IMG/VR virus record: IMGVR_UViG_3300042445_001588
Span: 1 to 35,834 of that record
DNA length: 35,834 nucleotides
Strand: one strand, 5' to 3'
DNA from: a virus
In this document: piece after piece, positions 22,762 to 30,408 of the stretch
Layout of the letters: every line of letters starts with the position of its first letter
Numbering within the stretch: the first letter of the stretch is position 1
Notes under the pieces: model-generated
What the model was told of the DNA's origin: nothing
The model's input: the letters and a program-made list of their open reading frames with translations, nothing else
The model's database searches: none
Made by a program: the position numbers and the translations under genes

Positions 22762-23130
22762 ATGGCGCTGCCTGTAAATTTTGAAGAAAAGGTTAAAGTT
22801 GCGCCCGCTCCCGGGGGTGCTGGTTACCCGTATCGAATCAGCGCCCGCGACTTGATGCGTGACTTTGTTTATGCTGCTGTCGAAGTCCCATCGTTTACAG
22901 ATCAAAGCATTCGCAATGGCATCAAGGAAATTTCTGGAACAGGCGACAATGGACACACCAACCGCAGCATCTACGCTGAGCCGTTCCCAGAAAACCCTGC
23001 ATCCGGCGACATCATGTATTACGACGGCGCTGAGTGGGTATCACTGGCCGCGCCAAGCGGCAGCGGAGTCTTTGTCCTGACTCACAACGGCACTGTGCCA
23101 TCATGGACAGCAACCGAGGAGTGCGTCTAG
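22762..23130 (+). CDS. Hypothetical tail-region protein, 122 aa
   Basis: The N-terminal part is basic and Pro/Gly-rich (FEEKVKVAPAPGGAGYPYRIS). A helix (RDLMRDFVYAAVEVPSF) and a C-terminal stretch of short strands with aromatic residues (DIMYYDGAEWVSLAAPSGSGVFVLTHNG) follow. The last segment, with YYDGAEWV.L, resembles the small beta repeats seen at the ends of phage tail fibres and tip proteins. It is probably a virion component of the tail tip. The stop TAG at 23128-23130 is one base before the next ATG. Confidence 0.75.
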   Translation: MALPVNFEEKVKVAPAPGGAGYPYRISARDLMRDFVYAAVEVPSFTDQSIRNGIKEISGTGDNGHTNRSIYAEPFPENPASGDIMYYDGAEWVSLAAPSGSGVFVLTHNGTVPSWTATEECV

Positions 23131-23131
23131 T

Positions 23132-23518
23132 ATGCCGACGATCAAGCTCACAGCCGAAGGCAAGATCATCACGAAGGGCGGGCTGCCGAGCTGCACGTGC
23201 TGCGGGACGACTCTTTACGTCGAGCATATCGAGTATTATTTGATCCATCCTGACAGCGTCGTCTCATACTTCGAGATGACCGGGACAGTCGGCGCGGGAT
23301 TCACAGGCACAGGTCCGGGTGGCACGTTCACGCTGGTTTATGATATTGGGGCCGGGCAATGGTTCATGACCGATCCCGTTTATGGGATCAGCGCAACCGA
23401 CTGGCAAGGCAGCACCGACCCAGCCGCGCCAGCTGGAAGTTACTGGGATGCCGATTTTTTCACTGTTCGCCCTTATCCCGACTACGTGGCCTACGTCTCA
23501 CTCACCCCGCTCCCATGA
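23132..23518 (+). CDS. Hypothetical tail-region protein, 128 aa
   Basis: The protein has an N-terminal CTCC cluster (GLPSCTCCGTT), then strands with aromatic residues and a Gly/Thr-rich middle (GTVGAGFTGTGPGGTFTLVYD). It ends with an acidic-aromatic part (WDADFFTVRPYPDYVAYVSL). The Cys cluster at its start and the Cys-rich neighbour coupled behind it suggest a metal- or disulfide-containing pair at the tail tip. The family is not recognised. Confidence 0.75.
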   Translation: MPTIKLTAEGKIITKGGLPSCTCCGTTLYVEHIEYYLIHPDSVVSYFEMTGTVGAGFTGTGPGGTFTLVYDIGAGQWFMTDPVYGISATDWQGSTDPAAPAGSYWDADFFTVRPYPDYVAYVSLTPLP

Positions 23519-23733
23519 CCCGCCCGCCCTGCGAACATTTCGAGTCTGACAGCTGCGCCATCGGGCTTTATGGCGGCAGCCCGCATACCATGAACTGCAT
23601 CGCGTGCGTGTCCCAGGGCAACAACAACGCGGAGTTTGCCCGGAAACTATTCGACAGCCGGGAAAAGACCCACCCGCCGGGCGTCCGCAAAGTCTCCGGC
23701 TGCTGCGACTCGGCGGAAAACCCGCCGCTTTGA
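23515..23733 (+). CDS. Small cysteine-rich tail-region protein, 72 aa
   Basis: The start is ATG 23515, which overlaps the preceding stop as ATGA; the open frame upstream is a shadow. Cysteines are arranged as CEHFESDSC, CIAC and GCC, with His residues nearby, so a zinc or disulfide core is likely. The Gly/Tyr/Ser-rich part (IGLYGGSPHTMNCIACVSQG) has the appearance of a small treble-clef. The stop forms a CTTTGAC motif with the next leader hairpin. Confidence 0.72.
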   Translation: MTRPPCEHFESDSCAIGLYGGSPHTMNCIACVSQGNNNAEFARKLFDSREKTHPPGVRKVSGCCDSAENPPL

Positions 23734-23745
23734 CAATCCGGCAGG

Positions 23746-23765
23746 GGTGAACCTAGGAACTCACC
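23746..23765 (+). promoter_or_regulatory. Hairpin abutting the start codon at 23766
   Basis: GGTGA (23746-23750) and TCACC (23761-23765) pair over a 10-base loop and end right at the ATG. The surrounding sequence, TTTGACA...CCGGCAGGGGTGAAC, closely matches the leader of the tail tube gene at 18600, so the two genes share a leader element. Confidence 0.6.
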
Positions 23766-24659
23766 ATGACCCTCACTAATCCCCGCGCCACCTTCGGACT
23801 CAACGCCCGAACCACTCCGACCAAATCCGGCACCAGCGGCACCGTGCAAATCGGAGCCAGCAACGAGACCGTCAGCCTAACCAACACGAAACAGGTCAGC
23901 TTCGACGCCATCATCGTCGGCTCGACATCGGACCTCGTCATCGACATCTCCGACCTCGACAACACCGGCAGCACCGCATGGACGGCAGGCACATTGCAGA
24001 TTGAAACTGCGCCCGTTGTGGTGACAACCGTGACAACTGGAACCATGGTGATCACCCTGACATCGAGCAAGGTGGCTGGATCACCTCTAGCCGTCAATGT
24101 CCCGCTGGTTGCTGCCACGCACACGACCGCCGCGCTCGTCGCGCAGGCTGCCGTTGATGCGCTTAATGCTTTAACTGCTGTGACGACTTACTACACCGTC
24201 ACTCGGTCAACATCCAATATTGTGTTGACTCGTAAAATAACCAGCACATACACTCTTAATGGTGCATCAATCACGGTTAAGCCAGGCGACGATTCAACCC
24301 TAAAGCTGGAGTGGTCGGCGCTACTTGGTGTTAATGCCTTAGTTGCATCAACATCAACCACGGCCGGCGTCGCAACAGCGGGCGCGTATGTCCCGGATCT
24401 CGATGGCAACGACTTCGAGGGCGAAGCCTCCGGCGGTCTCCTCAGCGTCGATGCCGTCTACATCAAAAACGCATCAACCTCCGTAGCCAACGCGCTCCTC
24501 ACGCAAAGCACGGTCCTGACAGACTACCCGCTCACCCCCGGCGACATCCTCCAGGTCGCCGGAACCACCGGCTTGTTACCGATTAATGACATCACCGTCG
24601 AGCCGAGCGCAACCGGCGACGAGAGCTGCTATGTGACCATCACGCTTGCCGGAGCCTAA
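23766..24659 (+). CDS. Virion structural / tail protein, 297 aa
   Basis: It is Thr/Ser/Val-rich and almost wholly beta-structured. Several repeated short strands occur (TGTMVITLTSSKVAGSPLAVNVPLVAATHT), and an Ala-rich helix (ALVAQAAVDALNALTAV) interrupts them. The C-terminal part, with DFEGEASGGLLSVDAVYIKNASTSVANALL and GDILQVAGTTGLLPINDITVEPS, resembles repeated beta sandwich modules of tail and baseplate proteins. No catalytic motif is visible. A shared leader hairpin with the tube gene suggests it is a major virion component. The middle third (about 24130-24360) has a lower GC content, possibly a swapped segment. Confidence 0.72.
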   Translation: MTLTNPRATFGLNARTTPTKSGTSGTVQIGASNETVSLTNTKQVSFDAIIVGSTSDLVIDISDLDNTGSTAWTAGTLQIETAPVVVTTVTTGTMVITLTSSKVAGSPLAVNVPLVAATHTTAALVAQAAVDALNALTAVTTYYTVTRSTSNIVLTRKITSTYTLNGASITVKPGDDSTLKLEWSALLGVNALVASTSTTAGVATAGAYVPDLDGNDFEGEASGGLLSVDAVYIKNASTSVANALLTQSTVLTDYPLTPGDILQVAGTTGLLPINDITVEPSATGDESCYVTITLAGA

Positions 24660-24662
24660 GCC

Positions 24663-25022
24663 ATGGCATGCCAACTCAAAAACGTCACGCTTGAACCAGT
24701 CGCCTCGGGAGAAACCTGGGGCGGCTTAACGTTCGCGATCACCTCGTCAGACGACACCGCCTATGCGGCCGCGCTCACCAGGGTCAGGATGAGTTGGCGC
24801 AACTCGGCAGGCACCGGCGCGCAGACGCTCGACAGCGACGTCTCTGGCATCACGATTGATGTGGCCACCGCCTATGCCTGGAGCTTCACCGTCGCGCCCA
24901 GCGCGCTATCGCTGCCCGCCGGTTACTACACCTGGGCCATCGAGACGACCGACGCAGACTCCGTCGTGGACAAAGACCTGCTATCCGGCACGCAACAAAT
25001 CACCATCGACCCGCACGCCTGA
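24663..25022 (+). CDS. Ig-like tail protein, 119 aa
   Basis: The protein is a single compact beta domain: ETWGGLTFAITSSDDTAYAAALTRVRMSWRNS, then ITIDVATAYAWSFTVAPSALSLPAGYYTWAIETTDADS, ending in a strand DLLSGTQQITIDP. The strand order and the YTW.IE.T..D.V segment look like the N-terminal domain of baseplate proteins of the BppU type or an Ig-like fold. It lies directly before the fibre gene and may join it to the tip. Assignment is by fold appearance. Confidence 0.72.
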   Translation: MACQLKNVTLEPVASGETWGGLTFAITSSDDTAYAAALTRVRMSWRNSAGTGAQTLDSDVSGITIDVATAYAWSFTVAPSALSLPAGYYTWAIETTDADSVVDKDLLSGTQQITIDPHA

Positions 25023-25024
25023 CC

Positions 25025-26044
25025 ATGGCCACCTCGATCACGCTAACGACGAACGCCGCGTCGACAGAATACACGCTGGCCAGCGGCTGGCGCGGGCCAG
25101 CGGGAGCCACCGGCCCAGCCGGAGCATCAGCTACCGTCGATCAAATGATCATCGACGGTAGCGCGAACGCGGTCGCCGGCAACGCGGTGTTTGACGCGCT
25201 CGCCCTCAAGTCCCCGCTCGCCTCACCGACTTTCACGGGGACGGTGACAGCGACCGGCGCGGTCAACACGGGCGCGAGGGTCACTGCGACCCGCGGCACG
25301 GTGGGAGTCGGCACGGTTTATACTAACCTCTCGCTAACGGACATCGCTGGCACATCAACCGATTTCCTCTCCCGGTTCGTTGTCGGGGATTCCATCACCG
25401 TCAACACGACCGCTGGCAGTCAGACGAGAGTGATCACCGCAATCGCGAGCGACACCTCGATGACGACACTCCCGTTTTCCGGGCCGTCAGCGTCCGGGGC
25501 GGAGGCATACACGCATACCGCTGCCAGCGCGGTGATGAATGCGAGCGGCGCGATCACCGGGACGACCGGGACGTTCAGCGGGGCTGTCTCGGGCACGACC
25601 GGCTTTTTCACCGGCACGGTCACGGCGGGCGGCACGAACAACTGGACCGGCTCCACGTTCTCCGGGGCGCAGGCGTTCACGGGGGACGTTTCGGTCACGG
25701 GCAACACCACCGTTGCGGCCATCGCCGAAACAGCCGTCGCGCTTGGCACCGTGACGACGACAGCCACCATTTCCATCACGGCGGGGACGCTCATCACCGC
25801 GACGCTGACGGCATCCACCGCGTGCACCTTCACCATGCCAACAGCGGCGGCAGGCAAGAGCTTCACGCTACTACTCAAACAGGCCGCCGCGACGGGCAAC
25901 GGCACTGCCACCTTCACCTCGGTCAAGTGGCCAGCAGGGACCGCCCCCACCATCACCGCTACCGCAGGCAGGATGGACCTCCTCACGTTCGTCTCCGACG
26001 GGACCAACTGGTATGGCAGCGCAGCCCAAAACTTCACGCCGTAA
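25025..26044 (+). CDS. Tail fibre protein with collagen-like stretch, 339 aa
   Basis: A short N-terminal strand region is followed by a collagen-like triplet stretch (GPAGATGPAGAS near residue 25-36). A trimer-type repeat follows (KSPLASPTFTGTVTATGAVNTG and several GTTGTFSGAVSGTTGFFTGTVTAGG units), a typical fibre shaft. The C-terminal part (FTLLLKQAAATGNGTATFTSVKWPAGTAPTITATAGRMDLLTFVSDGTNWYGS) is a known head-domain form in tail fibres. The stop codon overlaps the next start at 26044. It probably trimerises and carries host contact functions. Confidence 0.85.
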   Translation: MATSITLTTNAASTEYTLASGWRGPAGATGPAGASATVDQMIIDGSANAVAGNAVFDALALKSPLASPTFTGTVTATGAVNTGARVTATRGTVGVGTVYTNLSLTDIAGTSTDFLSRFVVGDSITVNTTAGSQTRVITAIASDTSMTTLPFSGPSASGAEAYTHTAASAVMNASGAITGTTGTFSGAVSGTTGFFTGTVTAGGTNNWTGSTFSGAQAFTGDVSVTGNTTVAAIAETAVALGTVTTTATISITAGTLITATLTASTACTFTMPTAAAGKSFTLLLKQAAATGNGTATFTSVKWPAGTAPTITATAGRMDLLTFVSDGTNWYGSAAQNFTP

Positions 26045-26826
26045 TGTTCACGTCCGCCTTCAGAATGTCCATGACAGCCAGCACCGGCAGCTCCTACGAG
26101 ACGGAGGCGTCCACCTATTTCGCCGCCATCGTCACGGCGGGCAGCAGCATCACCGAGTCCAACAAGCTCGCGGTGGACGCCTTCATCAAGGGGTGCAAAT
26201 CCGATGGCATCTGGACCGCGATCAAGGCAAGCTGTTTGCTCGCTGGTCCCGACTCGCTGGCGGGGGCCTTGGTGCCGCTGGTGGGGGTTGCGCCGACGAA
26301 TAACGGACCGTTTGTATCGGGCGACTACTCGCGGACGACGGGATTGGTTGGGAATGGCGGGGGCAAATATCTCAATTCCAACCGCAATAATACTGCTGAC
26401 CCGCAGGACTCGCGCCATCTCTCTGTGTTTGCATCGACCATAACATCAATCAACCCATCCGCTTATATTGGCGTTTTAGGAGGAGGAGCCTCGGCGAGCC
26501 AGATACTTCGCAGCGCCACAGCGAGCACTCTTTATGGCAGACTCTCATCAGGCGCGGCGCAATTAGATAACGCTCACGCGGCAGGATTTTTGGGCGTCAA
26601 CAGAACGGATTCTTCAAATATCAGATTTCGAGGAAATGGAATAACTGGTCTTGTGGCCGCTGCATCAGCAACTCCAGACAACGGAAACTTATTTGTTTTT
26701 GCGCGGAACTCAGGCGGCCTTTCAATCCCGTCAAACGGGAGAATTTCATTCTACTCCCTAGGCGAATCCATCGACCTCGCCCTTCTCGACGCCCGCCTCA
26801 CGACCTACATGGCCGCTCTTACCTAA
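26044..26826 (+). CDS. Lectin-like receptor-binding candidate, 260 aa
   Basis: The start is ATG 26044, which overlaps the preceding TAA; the open frame from 25822 only shadows the fibre gene. After an N-terminal helix region (TEASTYFAAIVTAGSSITESNKLAVDAFIKGCKSDGIW) the protein becomes a beta sandwich with RHLSVFASTI, ASTLYGRLS, FLGVNRTDSSNIRFRGNGI and NLFVFARNSGGLSIPSNGRISFYSLGESIDLALLDARL. This resembles LamG/concanavalin A-like domains at the end of phage tail modules. The DNA of the lectin part (about 26380-26760) is less GC-rich than its surroundings, as expected for an exchangeable receptor-binding region. Confidence 0.8.
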   Translation: MFTSAFRMSMTASTGSSYETEASTYFAAIVTAGSSITESNKLAVDAFIKGCKSDGIWTAIKASCLLAGPDSLAGALVPLVGVAPTNNGPFVSGDYSRTTGLVGNGGGKYLNSNRNNTADPQDSRHLSVFASTITSINPSAYIGVLGGGASASQILRSATASTLYGRLSSGAAQLDNAHAAGFLGVNRTDSSNIRFRGNGITGLVAAASATPDNGNLFVFARNSGGLSIPSNGRISFYSLGESIDLALLDARLTTYMAALT

Positions 26827-26843
26827 CCAACCAAACCACACAC

Positions 26844-27254
<411 letters not shown>

Positions 27255-27277
27255 CCACACCTACCACCCCCCCACCC

Positions 27278-27577
27278 ATGAGCAAAGACGAACTACACTC
27301 CATCGCCGTCAACTCCACGCCTGAGATGGTCAACATCCCCGCGTCGTGGGGAGGGCTGATCGTTTGGGCGGCTGGCAAATGGGGCGTCGGCATCATCTTC
27401 CTGATGATGCTCGTCCCGGTCTACGCGGACCTGAAAGAATCCAACGCGCAAATCGCGGAACTCTCGCGGGCAAACGTGCAGGTCCTCACCGCGCTCGCCC
27501 AGAAAATCGACGACTCGAACCAGCGGATCGCCCGCCTCGACGACGCCTTGCGCCGCATCGAGGACACCCAAAAATAA
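27278..27577 (+). CDS. Membrane protein with one TM segment and coiled coil, lysis-region, 99 aa
   Basis: Residues about 25-48 (GLIVWAAGKWGVGIIFLMMLVPVY) form a transmembrane helix. The C-terminal half is a coiled coil (KESNAQIAELSRANVQVLTALAQKIDDSNQRIARLDDALRRIED). That is the layout of an inner-membrane spanin subunit or a coiled-coil holin accessory. It leads a run of five small lysis-type genes that ends in the endolysin. The 23-base leader is made almost entirely of A and C. The specific role is not proven by sequence. Confidence 0.75.
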   Translation: MSKDELHSIAVNSTPEMVNIPASWGGLIVWAAGKWGVGIIFLMMLVPVYADLKESNAQIAELSRANVQVLTALAQKIDDSNQRIARLDDALRRIEDTQK

Positions 27578-27582
27578 TCATT

Positions 27583-27744
27583 ATGAAAACCACACTGATC
27601 GGACTGCTTGCAGCCGTTGCCGCCGCCATCCAAGGAATCGTCCAACAAGGCCATGCCATCGAGGATTGGAAGACATGGGTTCTGCCCGTCACCCTCGCCG
27701 TGCTCGGCTACCTCGCCAAGGACTCAACACCGCCAGCGCCATGA
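27583..27744 (+). CDS. Small membrane protein, holin-like, 53 aa
   Basis: The start is ATG 27583. Two hydrophobic segments are visible: residues 4-20 (TLIGLLAAVAAAIQGIV) and residues 32-45 (WVLPVTLAVLGYLA), with a short charged loop between them. The C-terminus is KDSTPPAP. A 50-residue protein with two membrane passes directly before the endolysin is a common holin type. Its stop overlaps the next start (ATGA at 27741). Confidence 0.72.
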   Translation: MKTTLIGLLAAVAAAIQGIVQQGHAIEDWKTWVLPVTLAVLGYLAKDSTPPAP

Positions 27745-27878
27745 AAACCCTCCTCATCCTCGCCGCACTCGCCTGCCTGACCTCCTGCTCGCTGACCGTC
27801 GCCCCGGATGGATCGCGGCAATGGTCGGTTTCCGGAGAGGAGGCCGCGCGCGCCATGGTCATCCTCTCCGAGAAATAA
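27741..27878 (+). CDS. Small lipoprotein, outer-membrane spanin candidate, 45 aa
   Basis: The sequence begins MKTLLILAALACLTSCSLTV: a short hydrophobic signal with the lipobox LTSC at residues 13-16, so the mature protein would be lipidated on Cys16. Only about 30 residues follow. Short lipoproteins between holin and endolysin genes are typical outer-membrane spanins of diderm phages. The inner-membrane partner could be the coiled-coil protein at 27278. The two are separate genes here, not the usual nested pair. Confidence 0.72.
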   Translation: MKTLLILAALACLTSCSLTVAPDGSRQWSVSGEEAARAMVILSEK

Positions 27879-27879
27879 A

Positions 27880-27993
27880 ATGTCATCGAACTACGACCTC
27901 GACCCGCTCACCACTCCGCCTTGGTGGCCCGGTATCGCGTGCCTGCTCGTCGTCGCAGGCGCCATCCTCCTCTACGTTTTTTGCGAATATTGA
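27880..27993 (+). CDS. Small single-pass membrane protein, 37 aa
   Basis: The protein reads MSSNYDLDPLTTPPWWPGIA followed by CLLVVAGAILLYVFCEY, that is, a polar Pro/Trp-rich N-terminus and one C-terminal transmembrane helix. It is short, but it sits one base after the lipoprotein stop and five bases before the endolysin gene, in a row of lysis genes. Possible roles are pinholin partner or antiholin. Confidence in the gene is moderate because of its size. Confidence 0.55.
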   Translation: MSSNYDLDPLTTPPWWPGIACLLVVAGAILLYVFCEY

Positions 27994-27997
27994 CCGT

Positions 27998-28561
27998 ATG
28001 ACCGCCGCCGAAATTAAAACGATGCAAATTCGGATTAATGCGAAGCCGGATGGCGAGTGGGGGCCAAAATCCCGCGCCGCGTGCCAGGGCTACCTGAGCG
28101 CGCTCATGCCGTCGCCGAATCCGTGGCCGCTTCAGGACGAGTCATCGCTCGCCAGCTACTACGGCGACGCCGGGGACGAGGACTATCTCGTCCGCCTGCC
28201 CGTCGGTGGCCTTGGCGTGGCCTACGACGGCCAACCGGTGAGCGGCATCCGCTGCCACAAGCGCGTCGCCCACTCGCTGGGCAAAGTCCTCGCCGCCATC
28301 GCCGCCAGCCCGCACCGCGGCGTCCTCGCCCACTACGCGGGTTGCTACAATCTCCGACTCATGCGAGGCGGCACACGCCCATCGACCCACGCGCGCGGCA
28401 TCGCCATCGACCTCGCCCCGGTCTGGAACGGCAACGCGACGCCGTGGCCGGCCAAGGCGACCATGCCGCTCGCCGTCATGGAGCAATTCGCCCGCGAAGG
28501 CTGGCTGCCCGCCGGTGCCTTCTGGGGCCGCGACGCGATGCACTTTCAGGCCACGCGCTGA
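27998..28561 (+). CDS. Endolysin: peptidoglycan-binding helix pair and M15 peptidase, 187 aa
   Basis: The N-terminal part (residues 1-36: IKTMQIRINAKPDGEWGPKS) is a short peptidoglycan-binding repeat. The catalytic M15 peptidase part has PSTHARGIAIDL, with His131 and Asp138 as zinc ligands, and GRDAMHFQ, with His182 as the third. The general base region is AREGWLPAGAFWG. It would cleave the peptide of peptidoglycan (D-Ala-D-Ala carboxypeptidase or L-Ala-D-Glu endopeptidase type). No signal peptide is present, so release needs the holin. ATG 27998 is chosen because it fits the domain start. Confidence 0.9.
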   Translation: MTAAEIKTMQIRINAKPDGEWGPKSRAACQGYLSALMPSPNPWPLQDESSLASYYGDAGDEDYLVRLPVGGLGVAYDGQPVSGIRCHKRVAHSLGKVLAAIAASPHRGVLAHYAGCYNLRLMRGGTRPSTHARGIAIDLAPVWNGNATPWPAKATMPLAVMEQFAREGWLPAGAFWGRDAMHFQATR

Positions 28562-28565
28562 GGAG

Positions 28566-29618
28566 TCACCGGAAATACCGCAGCGCGGCAGGCTTGAGCA
28601 CCGAGCGGGCGTAGTGGCGGCGAGTGACCTGCGACAGCGGGACATGACCCATCGCCGCCTGGCACGCCTCCATCCCGGCTGCGGCGAGCATGTTCGAGCA
28701 ATAGACATGCCGCGCCACGTCGATCAGCTCCGCGATCCCCGCGTCCCGCCGGATCCGCTGCCAGCGTTTTTTCCAGCCGGACGGCATCACCGGCCCGTCT
28801 GCCGGATGGCCTTTGATGAGTCGCCGCAGCCGGGGCGAGATCGGGATGTGCCGGTCGCTGGGAGTTTTCGAGACCTCGCTGGAAACGTCGATAACCTCCG
28901 CGCCGAACGCCGCCCAGTCGAGGCGGGAGATTTCCCCGAACTCCGCGTCCGGCCGCACCCCCGCGAAAAACAGGACAGCCACCACCCGCCGCTCTTCCGG
29001 CGACTCGCACACCCGCAGACAGCGCCCGACCTGCGCCGGCGTGAGGATCGCGAGCGACGGGGCTTTCTTGTGGCGCGGCCTGAAATGGACGATAGCGAGA
29101 ATCCTCGACGCCTTCATGTCCAGGCTCGACTGCTTGAGCGATGGCCGCACCTCCCGGCACGCCGCCTCGATAGCAGGGCGGTCGATCCCGCCGCACGCCC
29201 GCCGCATGAACGACGGCGGCACCCACTTCGGCAGATCGTCCATCTGCGACTGGTATTTCTCCGACCAGACGCAATCGTTGGCGGCCATGGCGCGCCAGTA
29301 GCGGGCGTCAAATGTCTCCCGCGACTCGGCACCGCCCAGCTTGGCCACGGCCATGCGTGCGGCATCCACAAGCGACACGCCGCTGCCATCCAGAATCCGC
29401 TCCGCCTCCGCAGCCTGGAGCGCGAGGGTGGCGGAGATCATCGCCCCGCGCACCCCGGCACCATGAGACGCTCGACACGCCGCCGCGAACTTCTTGGCGG
29501 CAGCCTCGGTCGGGAAGAATTTCCGAGACCGCTGCCCGGTGGTCGTCATCGTTTTCGGGACGTTGATGCGCCAACCTTGCGAGGTGCTCACCGGTGTGAA
29601 ATCAGGTCTTTTAGCCAT
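28566..29618 (-). CDS. int: Tyrosine recombinase integrase, 350 aa
   Basis: The catalytic set is complete: Arg222 (AGVRPDAEFGEI), Lys251 (SKTPSDRHIPI), Arg303 (DVARHVYCSN), His325 (MGHVPLSQ) and Tyr336 (RRHYARSV). Asp300 replaces the usual first His of the HxxR box, a common change. The N-terminal 60 residues hold a basic arm-binding-type domain and the middle a core-binding helical domain. It is encoded against the structural genes and ends five bases from the endolysin stop. The tRNA-derived attachment core lies about 90 bases upstream of its start, as in many temperate phages. Confidence 0.95.
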   Translation of the reverse strand: MAKRPDFTPVSTSQGWRINVPKTMTTTGQRSRKFFPTEAAAKKFAAACRASHGAGVRGAMISATLALQAAEAERILDGSGVSLVDAARMAVAKLGGAESRETFDARYWRAMAANDCVWSEKYQSQMDDLPKWVPPSFMRRACGGIDRPAIEAACREVRPSLKQSSLDMKASRILAIVHFRPRHKKAPSLAILTPAQVGRCLRVCESPEERRVVAVLFFAGVRPDAEFGEISRLDWAAFGAEVIDVSSEVSKTPSDRHIPISPRLRRLIKGHPADGPVMPSGWKKRWQRIRRDAGIAELIDVARHVYCSNMLAAAGMEACQAAMGHVPLSQVTRRHYARSVLKPAALRYFR

Positions 29619-29633
29619 GATATTTTGGTGCCC

Positions 29634-29648
29634 TTATTGCCCCATCGC
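29634..29648 (+). repeat. 15-bp direct repeat, left copy, candidate integrase arm site
   Basis: TTATTGCCCCATCGC recurs at 29806-29820 with one change and in the same orientation. The two copies flank the tRNA-like attachment core at 29706-29749. Such paired arm-type sites are expected around an attP. Confidence 0.6.
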
Positions 29649-29682
29649 GTCTAAAACAGGGTAAAACCGGGTAAAGTAAAAG

Positions 29683-29696
29683 ATTGATAAATCAAT
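29683..29696. repeat. 14-bp palindrome between integrase start and attP core
   Basis: ATTGATAAATCAAT reads the same on both strands apart from the central AA. A pair of GGGTAAA direct repeats (about 29660-29677) lies just to its left. It may be an Xis, Int or host-factor binding site, or part of the integrase promoter. Confidence 0.45.
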
Positions 29697-29705
29697 GTTT
29701 TCGTG

Positions 29706-29749
29706 AGCCGCTGGTCGGAATTGAACCGACGACCTAATCATTACGAATG
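29706..29749 (-). other. attP: attP core: 3' part of a tRNA-Thr (CGT)
   Basis: On the minus strand this segment reads from the anticodon loop TTCGTAA through the variable loop and a perfect T-arm (GTCGG, TTCAATT, CCGAC) to the 3' acceptor strand CAGCGGC and a T discriminator. No D-arm or matching 5' acceptor strand precedes it, so it is not a working tRNA. Carrying the 3' end of a tRNA next to an integrase gene is how phages restore the host tRNA after integration. The expected host site is a tRNA-Thr gene with anticodon CGT. Confidence 0.85.
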
Positions 29750-29805
29750 AAGGCGTTTTCTATACGGCTCTAGGGGATTTCGGCGGAGGTTGGAAAATTG
29801 CCCTC

Positions 29806-29820
29806 TTATTGCCTCATCGC
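29806..29820 (+). repeat. 15-bp direct repeat, right copy, candidate integrase arm site
   Basis: TTATTGCCTCATCGC, one change from the copy at 29634-29648. A shorter TTATTGC also occurs near 30364. The surrounding 29750-29892 carries no convincing gene. Confidence 0.6.
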
Positions 29821-29892
29821 ATGCGCGGGGTGCCGCCACGGATAGACCGTGATGACACATGCGCGGTATCGGACGAGGTGGGACATGAGCTT

Positions 29893-30357
29893 TTAAGCGA
29901 GTAGTTGCAAAACGAGCTTCGCGACCTTCCCCGGCTTTTCCGGATTGGACTGAGTGATGGCGAGGATCTTTTTACCGAGCCCTGCCATCTCCTCCGTAGG
30001 GACATAGCGCGGCGTGAACGTGGCCCTTGCACCGGTGATGGCTTCCGAGGCGCAGACCGCGAGCTTGGCGAACAACGGATCGGAATCCACCATGCCGCCG
30101 ATTCGCTCGGCCAATGGCGAAAGATTTCCATTTTTCCCGACTCCGAAGAAGTCGATTTCCAACGCAGCCTCCAGTTTTTGGAACGTCGAGGCGTCAATGG
30201 TCTTCTGTTTTCCAGACAAAAGCTTGGAAACCCAAGCCTCGCTTTTTCCTAGAATTCCTGCGAGTTCGGCTTGTGAAAAACCCTTATTTCTAAAGGCTTG
30301 CACGATGTTAGGGAGCATCGACCCTGCGATTGGTTGCTTATCGTTTTCCTGTTCCAT
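29893..30357 (-). CDS. Phage repressor with Xre-type HTH, 154 aa
   Basis: Residues about 16-66 form an Xre/lambda-type HTH: MLPNIVQAFRNKG, then FSQAELAGILGKSEAWVSKLLSG, then TFQKLEAALEI. The C-terminal part is helical with no LexA/CI-type Ser-Lys peptidase, so SOS self-cleavage is unlikely and induction would use another route. It is divergently oriented from the Cro-position gene and both share the operator region 30358-30435. Its gene is encoded with the integrase on the minus strand, as expected for lysogenic functions. Confidence 0.87.
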   Translation of the reverse strand: MEQENDKQPIAGSMLPNIVQAFRNKGFSQAELAGILGKSEAWVSKLLSGKQKTIDASTFQKLEAALEIDFFGVGKNGNLSPLAERIGGMVDSDPLFAKLAVCASEAITGARATFTPRYVPTEEMAGLGKKILAITQSNPEKPGKVAKLVLQLLA

Positions 30358-30376
30358 AGCCCCTTATTGCAAAACA

Positions 30377-30394
30377 ATTTCCAAAATTAGAAAG
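30377..30394. promoter_or_regulatory. Operator palindrome O1
   Basis: ATTTCC-AAAATT-AGAAAG, an imperfect copy of the palindrome at 30409-30426. It lies closer to the repressor gene, so it probably controls the repressor promoter. The distance between the two centres is 32 bases, about three helical turns. Confidence 0.8.
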
Positions 30395-30408
30395 TTTTTC
30401 TTGCGGGT

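Noticed and set aside
25420-26418. Minus-strand 332-codon frame opposite the tail fibre
   Set aside because: Val/Ala/Pro-rich shadow of Thr/Gly-rich fibre codons with no motif; it spans two plus-strand genes.
28515-29654. Plus-strand 379-codon frame opposite the integrase
   Set aside because: The minus strand carries a full set of tyrosine recombinase catalytic residues; the plus frame is Arg/Pro-rich noise.
29706-29778. Functional tRNA-Thr gene
   Set aside because: Only the anticodon loop to 3' end is present; no D-arm or matching 5' acceptor strand can be found upstream, so it is an attachment-site fragment.
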